A stretch of DNA of 64,000 nucleotides from Euborellia annulipes. Its lineage: Eukaryota; Arthropoda; Insecta; Dermaptera; Anisolabididae. The DNA is taken from contig JAKCPI010005363.1 in NCBI GenBank assembly GCA_023213315.1, positions 1 to 64,000 of the forward strand. The letters run 5' to 3'. The position numbers were made by a program, and so were the translations under genes. Below the pieces are notes generated by a model. That model was not told where the DNA came from. It worked only from the letters and a program-made list of their open reading frames with translations, and did not search any database. This document shows, in pieces, positions 23,266-35,200 of the stretch; within the stretch, counting starts at the first letter, position 1, and each line of letters starts with the position of its first letter.

Positions 23266-23737
23266 TACTGGGAATAAATTCCCACAGGACTTTCTGGGTT
23301 TTGAATGGCATTCTTTGATTTTTAAGCTTATCTTCATTCGTATTAAAGGGGTTTATTTTTATTTCCTTTTTGGCATTTTGGGGGGGAGGTTGATCCCTTC
23401 TCTGATTCTAATAAAATTTATTTCAAAGTACTGTCTGTATAGCTATAAAATGATCCTCGGATGGATTTCTTAGTCATAGTTAACTTTACTTTATATTAAT
23501 GAAAACAAAGTAGTAGGGCTCTCTACAGGAAATGGTTGTAACGTTTGAAGTGGTTGTTTTTACTTTTTTCAAATATACAGTATACAAGAATAGGATGGAA
23601 GCTATAAATATATATATAAAATAAAAAAATATTCTGAAACAAAATTTATTTAATTATCGAAATTCTCCCTCAGGATAATTAAGTATCAAATAAATACATA
23701 TGCGAGATTTTAATGAAGGAATGGAAATTATATCAGA

Positions 23738-23850
23738 AAAATCTGGTGTGTCCCACAGCACACAACTTTCTCTTACCTTCGGTTATTGAATGCCATGTTC
23801 TGTGCTTGTCCCACCAGTTTTTTGTGTCGACATGCATTTAGTACATTATA
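23738..23850 (-). mobile_element. Element B, hairpin 2 and flank
   Basis: AAAATCTGGTGTGTCCCACA and GCTTGTCCCACCAGTTTTT pair; GTGTCGACATGCATTTAG follows as in other minus copies. Confidence 0.65.
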
Positions 23851-24394
23851 ATTCAAACAGGAAGAATTTCGTCCTTTGGAAAGGATCACTTTTACAGATG
23901 CTCTCTTGTGTCCAATAATGCAACAATCTCATTGTGGCTGGCCACATCATTTTATAAACTGCAATCTTGAGTGTTGAGGAATCCTTGAACCGATGTGATT
24001 TAATCAGGTTGCGGCTGAATGATTACCTGTGCATGTGTGTATGTGTGTTTGTGTGAGTAGCAAAAGCAAAACCGCAAAACTCGGTTGCCAAATCGACTGT
24101 AGAATGTCAACTTCAACTTCAAATTTGTCACAGTTGACTCCCCCTCCCCCCTCAATGATCTCACCATTTATGTAAAGTGGTCAGAGACAAATTTGGAAAC
24201 ATCTGAACATAAAATGTTATGCTACTTACTTAGAAAAGAAATCAATCATGGAAATGACATGAGATTTATTTCCATCCTAATTTAGAGTTTTGATTAAAAA
24301 AAACGCTGCTTCATTCAAAATTGCATTTCAAATTTTACGAAATTTCTAGTGGCATTTATTTAAAGGTGTCACACACCAAAATAAACAAAAGAAA

Positions 24395-24520
24395 TCTGGT
24401 GTGACTTAACGCACAGCAGATTTTTTGTGTCGAGATATATTTAGTTTCCCATAGGCACCTTAGTTAACTTGACCACTTGCATTTCATAAGTAAAAAATAA
24501 ATTTCCATAGGCTCAGAGAT
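24395..24520 (-). mobile_element. Element B variant, short
   Basis: Collapsed hairpin 2 (AATCTGGTGTGACTTAACGC, GCAGATTTTTTGTGTCGAG), then the AGTTTCCCATAGGCACC block of the 13600 variant. Confidence 0.6.
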
Positions 24521-24563
24521 GACGTCACACGTGATAAACTGAGCAGTGGATGTATGGGCCACT

Positions 24564-24830
24564 CAGTGGCGTAGTGAGCTCAACTCGCGCCCGGGGCACA
24601 ATACCTTTTAGCGCCCCCCCCTCATTCGAAAACCAAATAATATTATAAGTAAAATATACAAAATTATTATAGTACACTGGCACTAAATTTAAAATATATT
24701 TTCCAGAAACCAATTATAATAAAAATAAAAATTATCCAGCAATTTTTTGTTTTGCGGACCATTTGGCGCCCCTTTGTGAGTAGCGCCCGGGGCATAATGA
24801 CCCCCTTTGCCCCCCGTCGCTACGCCACTG
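24564..24830. mobile_element. hAT-like MITE, GTGGCGTAGCGAG family, perfect duplication
   Basis: 267 bp, ends CAGTGGCGTAGTGAG and CGCTACGCCACTG. GGGCCACT at 24556-24563 and 24831-24838. Interior carries GCGCCCGGGGCACAATACC and TATATTTTCCAGAAACC blocks. Confidence 0.9.
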
Positions 24831-25099
24831 GGGCCACTTGACTCATTTTGGACAAAAATTCACTGACAGTGAGATGACAGATATATAACATACAAATTTT
24901 GTGAAATTATACTCTTTCAATATTTATTTCTGACAATTACAAATTCTATATTCGAATGAATCTATCTAGGACCACTAGAGGGTGCGATCTGTTTTATTTG
25001 CCTTTGTCAAACAATAACTTTTTAAAAAATCTGGTGTGAGTGGTCGCACAGCACACAACTTTCTCTTACCTTCGGTAATCGAAAGTGTTCTGTGCTTGC

Positions 25100-25368
25100 A
25101 GTGGCGGATCCAGAGGAGTTTCTCGGGGGGGGGGCGTGGAGTAATCTGGTGTGACTGGTCTCACATCACACAATTTTTTCTTATTATTGGTAATTTAAAA
25201 GTGTATTCTGTACTTGTTTACCAGAATAATGGTATATACAAATAATATTAGTTTTTAAAATTTTATATTAAAAATACAATTTTTTTCCCAAAAAATATAT
25301 TTTTCTCAAGTCTCGGGGGGGGGGGTGTAATTACCCCTTTTACCCCCCCCCCCCCTTGTATCAGAGTA
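25100..25368. mobile_element. GGCGGATCCAGAGG element (hairpin-containing)
   Basis: Starts CAGTGGCGGATCCAGAGG, then a G-run, then AATCTGGTGTGACTGG and TTCTGTACTTGTTTACCAG, a diverged copy of B hairpin 2, and ends in C-runs. Relatives at 36505-36635 and 54180-54313. Confidence 0.6.
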
Positions 25369-25583
25369 AAATGGTCTTCAATCAATTTTGAGAGCGAAAT
25401 GAGAATATACATTTAAAATGTTTAAAGTGCATCTAAAAAATAATCGATTTTTCACTTTCAATCAAAATCGGATCAAAAAGCGAATATTGAGAAAATCGAG
25501 AAAAAAACTGAAAAAGTACATCAGTAAAGTACTAGTACTCTTTAGCGGATTTTGTTCAAAAGCTTCCTGTCACGTGTCAGGGG

Positions 25584-25813
25584 CATAGGGAGCCAGGAGA
25601 GGGGGGGTTCAAACCCTCCCCCCATGGGACCCAAGCCATGACTATATATTTAATACAAATTATATTTCACATAGAGTAAGAGAAAGTAAAAAATAATAAT
25701 TTACTCTAGCTAAAAAAACAAACCAAAATGATTTATAAATACCCTAAAATAATCTTAAATTTTGAAAAAATTTCTTGATCCTCCCCCATCAAAAATTTCT
25801 GGCTACGCCAATG
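25584..25813. mobile_element. hAT-like MITE (GGCGTAGCC family) inside element B
   Basis: 230 bp, ends CATAGGGAGCC and GGCTACGCCAATG; duplications GTCAGGGG (25576-25583) and GTCAGAGG (25814-25821). Contains its own GTAAGAGAAAGTAAA block, like the B hairpin. Confidence 0.78.
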
Positions 25814-26832
25814 GTCAGAGGGTACCTAACTTAAATATAAAATTTCAACCTCCTAGCTATTTTCTTTCATGAGATATTTAGTTAACAGACAGACAGACCA
25901 TGTCGCGAAAACCACTTTTTCGGACCCAGAGGACCTCAAACGTGTATATCCATCAAAATCTCGACTTTTTGACATGAATCCAATACTTTAAAGAGAATCT
26001 CTCTCTATATATTAACATATATAGAGGTAAGAGAAAGTAAAAATTGAAACAAGCCAAGTGTTGGCTGATTTTGCGTTATTAAATTTGCTTTTATTTTTGT
26101 CAAAATACTTACAATTAAAATTCATGCTTAATCTCCTAGACCAGTCTTCAAATGTATTGTATGATGGACCAGGAAGACGTCAGTAGTCAAATTTTATTAT
26201 ATAAAATTTGTTGAATAAGCAAATCACTCATCATCTCGAACATTCTTAGGCCTATTATTATTCAATAAAATATTCCAATTGAATAATTAATTTCAATATT
26301 CGATAAGAAAATGAATATTTATATTTATCTAGGTCACTGGGTCAATGATTCAAAATATTTGCCAGTGAATGTTTCCTCTGTGGGTTATTGGATCGAGAGA
26401 GTGAGAAAGAGAGACAGAGAGATTGTAAAATGGTTAAAAAAAAAAAAGATTGTAAATTAATTAAAATTCCCATCATTTGTGACTAATTCAATTCTTCCTT
26501 CAATGCATTTTTTTTGACTTTCCAAGATAATAAAAGTCAAGAACTCGGCTAGTAGTTTTTTTTTTTATATAAATGCAAGTCCATCTTAGAAAGTGTGATT
26601 GAGGAAACATTAAAATCAACTAATTCTTTATTTAAAACGGATAATAAAATTAATTTTCTCACCATAGTTTAGTGTCTCCCTATGAGCTAGAAAATCTAGA
26701 TTTTCAATTGGATCACTATCCTGTAGGCCAAAATTGATTAGGGTGCCGTATATTCTCATTTTGCCGTCGAAATTTTCTGAAGACCACTTTACCCTTGTTC
26801 TTCATAGGAAAGATAGGAGAAATGGTTGCCAT

Positions 26833-26976
26833 CATGGGCGTAACTAGGGAATTTGACTGGGGGGGGGCATGGAACCAGCTATCCTCCGGTGGGCCTGGAA
26901 AGCCCCATATTTTCTCATTTTTCTTGGAACAAGGAGCTTTCTGGGGCCCCCCGGCACCACCCTAGTTACGCCCATG
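26833..26976. mobile_element. 144-bp hAT-like MITE with perfect 8-bp duplication
   Basis: Ends CATGGGCGTAACTAGG and CCTAGTTACGCCCATG. GTTGCCAT at 26825-26832 and 26977-26984. Inserted in B-type sequence at its conserved GGTTGCCATGGTAAC block. Confidence 0.9.
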
Positions 26977-27170
26977 GTTGCCATGGTAACAGAATTTAAA
27001 TCTTTTTCTTTTTAGATTAAAATTCATATAAATCAATTATTATTTAGAAGCCCTTTAAAAAGTATATCAGTAATATTTTGTGAAAATAGTTTGTAATATA
27101 CTTTGCTGATGTAATTCAATTTTTTTTTTCAAATTAATTTTTCAGCTTTTCCTTCCATAGAGCCAATGTT

Positions 27171-27421
27171 TTTTTTTTAAAACACTCACACTTTTTTCTC
27201 ATTCACACTCACACTCACATTCACACAGTCTTTTCGGCAACTTAGGCCATTTAAGACTTTGACGATATATTAGATAATATCTATTGGGGATCCAGGCATT
27301 CTTATTTAAGCCATTTGGATACCAAATGGCTTAAATAAAATCATCGGACAGTCTGGGGTCCGAACCCGCGACGTTCGGTATAGAAGGTAGGCACGCTACC
27401 AACTAGACCAAGCCCGTAGGC
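27171..27421 (-). mobile_element. SINE A copy with 11-bp target duplication
   Basis: Complete minus-strand copy. GAGCCAATGTT at 27160-27170 and 27422-27432 flanks it exactly. The undisturbed target can be read in the related B sequence near 13675. Confidence 0.9.
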
Positions 27422-27839
27422 GAGCCAATGTTAAATCCCTATGGGGATTTGTTAATTAATTACGATTCTTTGGAACTTTTTACGCATTTTTCCAATTCTT
27501 ATGAAATTTTGTATTTATTTAGGATTCTCTATTGTGTATAAAATATCTAAATATGAGATTACAATTTTGAAAAATAATCATAGTTTATTTCATGCAATCA
27601 ACATTTAAAATACACAGAGCCTAAGGAAATTTTGAATCAATTTACTTTTTTTACTTATGAAATGCAACTGGTCAAGTTTGAAACTAAGGTGTTATAGGAA
27701 ACTAAATATATTAATATCTCGACACAAAAAATCAGGTGTTCATACCGAATGGTAAGAGAAAGTTGTGTGCTGTGCCACACCAGATTTATTAAATTAAATT
27801 ATTAATATTTTTATCAAATTCTCCTTTTTTTTAAGAATT

Positions 27840-28105
27840 TTTTTTTTTTTTTTAAAAAAACATTCACACTCTTTCTCATTCACACTCACACTCCACACAC
27901 ATTCACACTGTCTTTCGGCAACTCAGGCCATATAAGACATTTACGATAACCGTTATTTATGAATTTATATATATTAGGGTCCAGGATTTATTTAAGCCAT
28001 CTGGTATCCAGATGGCTTAAATAAAATCATCGGACTGCCTGGGGTCCGAACCCGCGACGTTTGGTATATGAGGTTAGCACCAACCTCACACCACGCCCCG
28101 TGGGC
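27840..28105 (-). mobile_element. SINE A copy with 12-bp target duplication
   Basis: Minus-strand copy flanked by TTTTTAAGAATT (27828-27839 and 28106-28117). The tRNA-like head is present but its anticodon-side region is worn. Confidence 0.85.
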
Positions 28106-28330
28106 TTTTTAAGAATTATTATTATTTTTTTTTTTTATTGTTTTATTATTACAAAAAGTTATTAAATATCATGCAATATGTTTTTTTAATTATTAAAAGA
28201 TAATAACAACATTATCGAAAATATTATGCAAATAAAACTGTCTGTTTGGCCTGCCTTTAACAAAGATTCGATATCAATTTGTACTTGGATGATAATTTTT
28301 CCTTATTGGACTTTTTTTTAATTCTTCTCG

Positions 28331-28595
28331 CAGTGGCGTAGAGAGGGGGGGGGCGGACAAGGGGGCATCATGCCCCGGGCGCTACTCACAAAGGGGCGCC
28401 AAATGGTCCGTAAAACAAAAAATTGTTGGATAATTTTTATTTTTATTATAAATTGATTTCTGGAAAATATATTTTAAATTTAATGCCAGGTTAATATCAT
28501 AATTTTGTATATTTTACATATAACATTATATGATTTTCGAATGGAGGGAGGGGCGCTAAAAAGGTATTGTGTCCCGGGAGCGAGTTAAGTCCCTC
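28331..28595. mobile_element. hAT-like MITE, same family, right end lost
   Basis: Starts CAGTGGCGTAGAGAG; the interior matches 24564-24830 in reverse orientation; no right TIR is visible, so no duplication can be defined. Confidence 0.7.
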
Positions 28596-28730
28596 AAAAA
28601 TCCTTCAATTGATTATGAGAAAGTCTGAAAGAAAAAAAATGTATTTAAAATTTTTTGTTCGGTCCCCCGGAGAGAGGTCAATTTATTGTGCCACTTAATC
28701 ACAAATATAAATATTTTTTTCATATTTATA

Positions 28731-29154
28731 CAGGGGCGCCGGAACGAATTTGAATCAGGGGGGGGGGGGCAAAAAATTTTTTTAGAAAATTAAAATAATT
28801 TAATATGTTCAAATAGTATAAAACAAAAACAAATCTACTATAAATCTTTAAAAATTTTAAATAAAATCACAATTTTAATAAAATTAAAATTTTAAAAAAT
28901 TTGGTAGTGATTTTATCAAAAAGATTTTTAGGCTATTTTTATACTATTTGAAGGAAATAAATATTTTTAATTTTCTTCTTTTAATTCAATATAAAATGTT
29001 TTTAGAAATTAGAAATACAATAGGGTCTATATATATCATTTTTAAAAATATATGAAATAAAAGAAGAAATTTTGCCCCCCTCTGCCCCCTCCTCTAGGAT
29101 GCCAGGGGAGGGGCAATGTACCCTTGCCCCCCCCCCCCAGTTCCGGCGCCTATG
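28731..29154. mobile_element. 424-bp hAT-like MITE with perfect 8-bp duplication
   Basis: Ends CAGGGGCGCCGGAAC and GTTCCGGCGCCTATG; TATTTATA at 28723-28730 and 29155-29162. Long G and C runs sit just inside the ends. No transposase. Confidence 0.88.
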
Positions 29155-29169
29155 TATTTATATAATGAG

Positions 29170-29705
29170 AAAGCAGCGAATTCGGAAATTCCCCTCCCTT
29201 TTAAGATACTTTTTACATGATAAATTTTGTAACAAGAACGCTAACCCATTGGTCTTTGAAAAATATCTAGTATAAAAAAAGGCGATAAAAGTATAATTTG
29301 CAATTGATAGATAAGATTGAAGAATTGAATGTTATTTAAAAGAGACCTTTTCTCGTTTCGCGCTCCAAACTACCCGAGTGCTCCTCATTGAGAAGATCTT
29401 ATAAATCTTCAATGGCTTTAATCATTGTCTTTTTTATGTATTTGTGCTACGAGTATATAAAATTCTATTTTCATGTGTTTGAGAATCAGTGTTTAATTTA
29501 TTAAATAAAAAAAATTGAGTAGAAATTTTAAACAAGTGAACTTCTAGGTGAAATGCAAAATTTAACTTAACATGTGAATAGTGATTCAAAGAACAAAAAA
29601 ATTCTATATTTTTTCTATTCTATTCTATATTTTTTTCTGAAAATTCTATTAATGTTAGACCAAGAACGTGAAGCGAGACTGCTCTAAGGGACAGAGCATC
29701 TTTTT
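29170..29705. other. Intergenic, unrecognised
   Basis: AT-rich; no repeat family or gene identified. Confidence 0.5.
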
Positions 29706-29709
29706 TTGC

Positions 29710-29855
29710 ATGGTGGTGTAGTGGTTACCAGGCTGGCCATTTGTACCAAGGGTCGCGGGTTGGCATCCCGTCCCATGCGACAAAAATTTATTTAAATTGA
29801 ATTGGCTACCAATCAATTTAATAAATAGGGATAGGGGGCTAAAAGAACTTTAATA
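29710..29855 (+). mobile_element. SINE E copy
   Basis: Head TGGTGGTGTAGTGGTTACC, GTACCAAGGGTCGCGGGTTG, CATGCGACAAAAATTTATTT, AATTGGCTACCAATC. The 3' end fades near 29855. Confidence 0.7.
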
Positions 29856-30283
29856 AAAATTTTAAAAAAATTCAAGAGCCTTGGGATCTTATCAAAGTTT
29901 TTTTATCAATCTGGATTAGGAATTTTACAAAATTATATTTTCACTTATTATTTGGATTTCAGAAAATTTTTAAAATGACTTTTTGAAATTCTTTCAGTAT
30001 TTTCCTTGCTACAATTGTTTTTTATATTTAATTTTTTTTTTATTTAATTTTTCTCTTTTCGGCTACTAAAGGCCATAAAAGGAATTATATAGAAATATAT
30101 ATTTATTAAATTAAATATTCCGATGCATCCAGATTAATAATTAAATTAGTTTTATTGGCTCTTTCACCTTTGCCATATATATTTATCAGCCACATATAGG
30201 GATGTGGTATCAAAAAAAAAGTATCGATACTTGGTAAATCTTTTCACATCTTAGCCCTTTTATACTTTAAACGAAATACTTGT

Positions 30284-30562
30284 TAATAAAAGAAAATGAT
30301 TTTCGGTTTAAGCGTGGTTTATTTATAAAAATCGTTTCGGCCAATTATTTGGTGGCCTTGTTCGGGTACAATTCAGTCAAGATTACAAAAGTTGTTACAT
30401 CTGTGACAATCTCATTTGAAATTTGAATGTTTTCTCAACTAATTAACAACTTTTGTAATTTTAACTGAATTGTACCTGAAAAAGGTCACTGAATGACTGG
30501 AGGAAACGTTGTAATTTTTACAAATAATCCACAGTTAAACTGAAAATCAAATTCTTTTATTA
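30284..30562. repeat. Decayed palindromic hammerhead-type unit
   Basis: Inverted arms at 30284-30392 and 30438-30562. Outer ends carry TTAATAAAAGAA and its complement; inner parts carry GGAAACG and CCGAAACG remnants. The core boxes are mutated on both sides. Confidence 0.6.
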
Positions 30563-31039
30563 ATGATAACAACTATGAAAGCCTGAACTCCAAAAAAAGA
30601 AATACTTGTTATTAGATTAATATATAATGCGGTCCAGGCATTATTATTTATACCATTTGGTAATTAATGAGTTAGAAATGAGTTGACTGAAAAATTGCGC
30701 AGGCGGGTTGAGCGGCTAGTATAGTCTAAATTTGTGTATTGTTTAAAGTCTATATGGCCTAGGATGCCAAAAGGACCTAAAAAACAAATTATATTTGAAT
30801 GAGTACTTTTCATTCGATACCGGCAATCAAGTACTCATATGAGTAAAGTATCGAGTAAAAAAGTACTAGTATCGAACGTCGATCAAAGGACACACCGCTG
30901 AAGATCAGTGCGATATATGCCCCCTTCCTCAGAGTAATGATCGCCAGGGTTCCTGATGGATCACCCCCCCCCCCTGGGCTGAATCGCAGCGTAAAGTGAA
31001 TTTAAACTTATTTTCACGTAAAGTTTTTTTGAAATACTT

Positions 31040-31725
31040 TTTAAAGAGTATCTAAAAAATAATTGATTTTTGAATTTTAATCAAAATCGTTAGATCGAAT
31101 TTTGAGAAATCGAAAAAAAACTGAAAAAATACCTTAGTAAAGTACTAGTACCCTTTGGCTGATGTGGATGAAATTTCTTGAAATACTTGCGACATATGTA
31201 CTTGGTTTAAGTATAAAATTTGAGTATCGAGAGTTTATTCGTTTTTGAGTAATTCCCATTAACCCACATTTTCTGATATTTCAATTGAAATCAATTTATT
31301 TTATTGTGAAAAAAATCTTAAATTTCAAGAAGATCGATTCCAGTTAAAAGATCAAAACATAATATTTATGTAAATTTCTCTGAAAGAGATTTTATTGCTT
31401 TTAAATGCCTGTTTTATTGCTTTTCTCGAAATAGCCATTAAAAGGAGGCGATTCCCTTTAGCTTGAATTTGACGTCATTTTCACAATCATTGGAATGAAT
31501 TTCAACTGAAATATCAAAACATGGGAATTAAATTAAATAACTCAATAAGGAAAGAACTCTCGATACTCAAATTTTATACTTTAGCTAAGTATTCATCTCC
31601 CAAGCATGGGCAGGAATTTCATTCCAATCGACCAAATAGTACTAGTACTTTACTGATGTACTTTTTCAATTTTTTTTTTTATTTTTCTCACAATTGGCTT
31701 TAACAATTTTGTTTAAAAACTATTA
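31040..31725. repeat. Inverted repeat built from B-type ends, in the UGT upstream region
   Basis: AGTAAAGTACTAGTACCCTT at 31136 and AGTACTAGTACTTTACTGAT at 31637 face each other. Between them GAGTATCGAGAG, GGAATGAATTTCAACTGAAA and complements continue the pairing. Confidence 0.6.
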
Positions 31726-32110
31726 GATTCCAAATTCGCGGACTCAGACTCACTTATCTCTTATGTTTTATTTAAAGACACATTCACTTCAACTGAGAAA
31801 ACGTCTGAAGGAAAAAGATACGAATCTCGTTTTATTTCTCCTTCGTACACAAATACAAATGAATCTGAACTTTGTACTAGCTTTTTAAATTAAATATCTT
31901 TAAAATTTATCATAAAAAAAAGAAATAATCAAAAAAGTAAATCACGGGTAAATAAAATGTTAATTGATATTAAAAAAAAAGCTCATCTCGTTATCTAAAT
32001 TCAAATCTAATTATTATTTGAACATACTTTTGTTTTTGAATGGACCCCTCCCCCTCTCTCTTTGAATTCTTCGGCTTCTTATCATTTACGAATAGATAAT
32101 CAAATGAGAA

Positions 32111-32171
32111 TATAAAAGTTCTCGTTGTTGCTCAGAGTTCCAGTTGTTTTTGTGCACAAAAGAGAACAAAC
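32111..32171 (+). promoter_or_regulatory. UGT core promoter and 5' UTR
   Basis: TATAAAAG at 32111-32118. An arthropod-like initiator CCAGTTG has its A at 32142, 31 bp downstream of the TATA start, the expected spacing. This predicts a 5' UTR of about 30 nt with no upstream ATG. An alternative initiator (TCAGAG, A at 32134) is too close to the TATA box. Predicted from sequence only. Confidence 0.55.
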
Positions 32172-32265
32172 ATGCGAGTTCTTTTGCAGGTCGCCTTGTT
32201 TTGTACTTTGTTCTTTATAAATGGGTCCGAATCCGCCAGGATTTTAGCCCTGTTTCCACTAACTG
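32172..32265 (+). CDS. UGT exon 1 (signal peptide)
   Basis: Encodes residues 1-31 plus one base of codon 32: a hydrophobic signal peptide (LLQVALFCTLFFI core, likely cleaved near SES-AR), then ILALFPLT. The donor GTAAAT follows at 32266. The ATG at 32172 is the first one after the predicted transcription start and gives a typical secretory leader. The next intron is 4850 bp and packed with repeats. Confidence 0.93.
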
Positions 32266-35200
32266 GTAAATATTATTTCATCTTTTAACCAAGTCTTTCT
32301 TATACACTCTCCTATGCGTATAAACAGCATCAAAACTTTTAACAAAAAGTAGTATTTGTTATCATCACATCCAGTAAAAGTTACAAAAAATTTTTTCAAA
32401 TAAAAGTTATTTAACATGATAAATATAATAAATAATTTATTGAAAAATGTAAATATTAATACAATAGGTACACATCGGCTCCCAGTCTGGTGAATTAATT
32501 TCCAAATCTCCTGAAATTTATGAGGATGTGGCAAGGCGAAAAAATAAAATAAAAGTCTATATTTTGTCGACGTTTCGAGTGCCGATCACACTCTTCATCA
32601 GGACAAACAAAAATTGATATCAAATTGTTAGATTAGTTGACACGGCAGTGTAAGAACGTTTTTATAAATTAATATTCTCTTCAAAAATTATCTTAACTGT
32701 TTGAAATGTCGACCTCCATGTCAATTAATCTGACAATTTGACATCATTTGTTGTCCTGATGAAGGGTGCGAAACGACAAAATTTTTTATTTTCTTCAATC
32801 CTTAAATCCTTGGCTGTTATTGTAATGTTAACGGAGTGTCAAATGAGCTTCCTCTGAAGAAGAAGAGCCTTTGTGCTAGCGAAATATTAGGAATTAAACT
32901 CATTTGGAGAAATAAAAAACTTTGTTTTTATTTTTTCTAGGAGTTTCGGTTTATAATTCTCTCGGCTTCAAGCTTCAATTAAAATCATTAAATTTTTGAT
33001 TTGCTTGACAGAAGAATAAAAAATAAATAAATAAATTGATAGAATTTCTTGAGTTGAATGGCTGTAGATATTCGAATTTGAAACAAGAACGGGAGCCTTC
33101 CCGGGAACCAGGTTAAACAAAAAACTTTATATTTCTTTGCCGACGTTTCGGTTGCTAGTCGCACTCATCCTCAGGGCAAGCAAAATTGTCAAAATTTAGT
33201 ACAGGTTAATCGGTACTTAAAATTAATTTCATGTTTATACATGTATTCATTCGCTCGTAGCATCTATGATATGTACAATAATAAAACTTATCACAAAACG
33301 TTTTTACTGACACCACCCACATCCAAATAGCAAAAGATGATAAATAAATAAATATTCTTCAAACTAAATTCAGTAAGATAACAAATTTCCGAGATAAGTT
33401 CGTGTTTGATTGGACAAAAATTGCGCCCCCTGGAGTCGAACAAGGACTTCCACGCTTTCGCGGCGGGCGGACTACCTTTAAAATGAAAATTTGTTATCTT
33501 AAACGATATATTGCCTGACTTATTTAGAGTCTATTTGAGAGTTGTTTGGAAAAAAAAATTCCATCTCTTTTCAAGCTAAGCTCTACCTAGTTAAATTCAG
33601 TAAGACAATTTTTTATAAGAATATTTGGTTAAAACTTTTCAGTGACAATCGTTGAAATGACGATTCAAAACAAAATTACTTTACAGAGGGATTATTGAGT
33701 TTTTTTGATTGATTTTAAAGATGTTCCGAATGATTGATTTCCTTCAAAAAGTAAATAATCTAAAGAATATCAGCCTATACTTTGTTCATTATTTATTAGC
33801 CTCCTAGATAATAATAATTATTGAATAATTTAGAAGCAATTATAAACTAATTTGGCGTTTTTTTTAACTCTATAATTTACGATACAAGCTGGATGACCTT
33901 AGACAAATTCTGTCCTAATATTCATATCAGTATCTAATCTATTTTTAACTCGAAATATTTCGATGCTCTTTGAGTTAAAATCATTTGACAATCAATAAGA
34001 TTATTTTATTTTATTTTGAGCAAATCTTAAGCTCTTTACGTAATTTGTTCCATGGTTTCGGCCCTTTTTATTCTCCTTTTTACAATTTTTTCTATTCGGC
34101 TATACATTTAAAATAATTTACATAGAGTATTCTACTCCAAAAAATTAATGCACCATTATATAATAGAATATTAATAATATTTTATATATAAATAATCAAT
34201 TTCATTTTACTTTCTCTTACCTATATACGTATGTATATTTAGAGGGAGAAAGTAGGTTTCATGTTAAAAATTCGATTTAGATGAATATAAATTTACGTTT
34301 TGAGGTCCCCTGAGTCCAAAAAAGTGAGTCCCGCAAATCAAGAAAATATCTCAAGAACGAAAAGAGCTGGGAGGTTGAAATTGTATATTTGAGTTAGACA
34401 TCATCCTGAGGCGAGAAAATAAGCTTTACAACAAAATTGACCAAAGATTACTAGTACTTTACATATGTACTTTTTCAGTTATTTTCAATTTTCTCGAAAT
34501 TCGCTCCAATGATTTTGATTAAATAATAAATCAATCATTTTGATGGATATTCACTTTTTGAGGTTCCTTGAATCTAAAAAAGTGGTTTTCACGAAATGGT
34601 CTATCAGTCTTTGCTTGGGTACGTGTGTGTCTATGAACAAAATATCTCAAGAATGAAAAGAGCTAGAAGGTTGTAGTTTTATATTTAAGTTAGACACCCC
34701 CATGGGACGTGACAGGAAGCCTTTGAACAAAATCGGCCAAATAGTACTAGTACTTTACTGATGTACTTTTTCAGTTTTTTTTTCGATTTTCTTAAAATTC
34801 GCTCCAACGATTTTGATTAAAATTCAAAAATCATTCACCAGATTTTTTATATTTAGTATTAATGATCGACTAAATGCATTTTTTCTTTCTCTTACCCTAT
34901 ATATGAAATATATAGTGAGAGAAAGTATTGTTCAGTTTCAAATTTGTTTGAATAATATAAAAGTGTAATTTAAATTCTAGACCCTGACGATTAAACAGAT
35001 TCGAAAATGAAAAATGCATTCAATCGGACATTAGGCCAATTGAAAGAAAATTGCCTTTTAATTTTAATATAATAAAAATTTCAAGGCAGCTACAGCTTCA
35101 AAAATTATAATTAAGCCCCTCGTCTGAGAATCCATCTTGAATTCGTTTTTTTTTTTTTTTAATATCTATTTGTAATATATTTTATTCTCCGATTAGTTTA

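Larger units (their letters stand above)
25024..26042 (-). mobile_element. Element B copy with two insertions
   Basis: Hairpin 2 begins at 25026. It is interrupted at 25100-25368 by a GGCGGATCCAGAGG element, and at 25576-25821 by the hAT-like MITE. Hairpin 1 is at about 26000-26042. Confidence 0.72.
26740..27790 (+). mobile_element. Element B variant with MITE and SINE A inserted
   Basis: B blocks at 26740-27060, then the 13600-type variant from about 27090, interrupted by SINE A (27171-27421), resuming 27433-27790 with GGTAAGAGAAAGTTGTGTGC of hairpin 2. Confidence 0.65.

Noticed and set aside
32757..32790. Functional hammerhead on the plus strand
   Set aside because: CTGATGA is followed directly by GGGTGCGAAACG; stem II is deleted, so it cannot fold.
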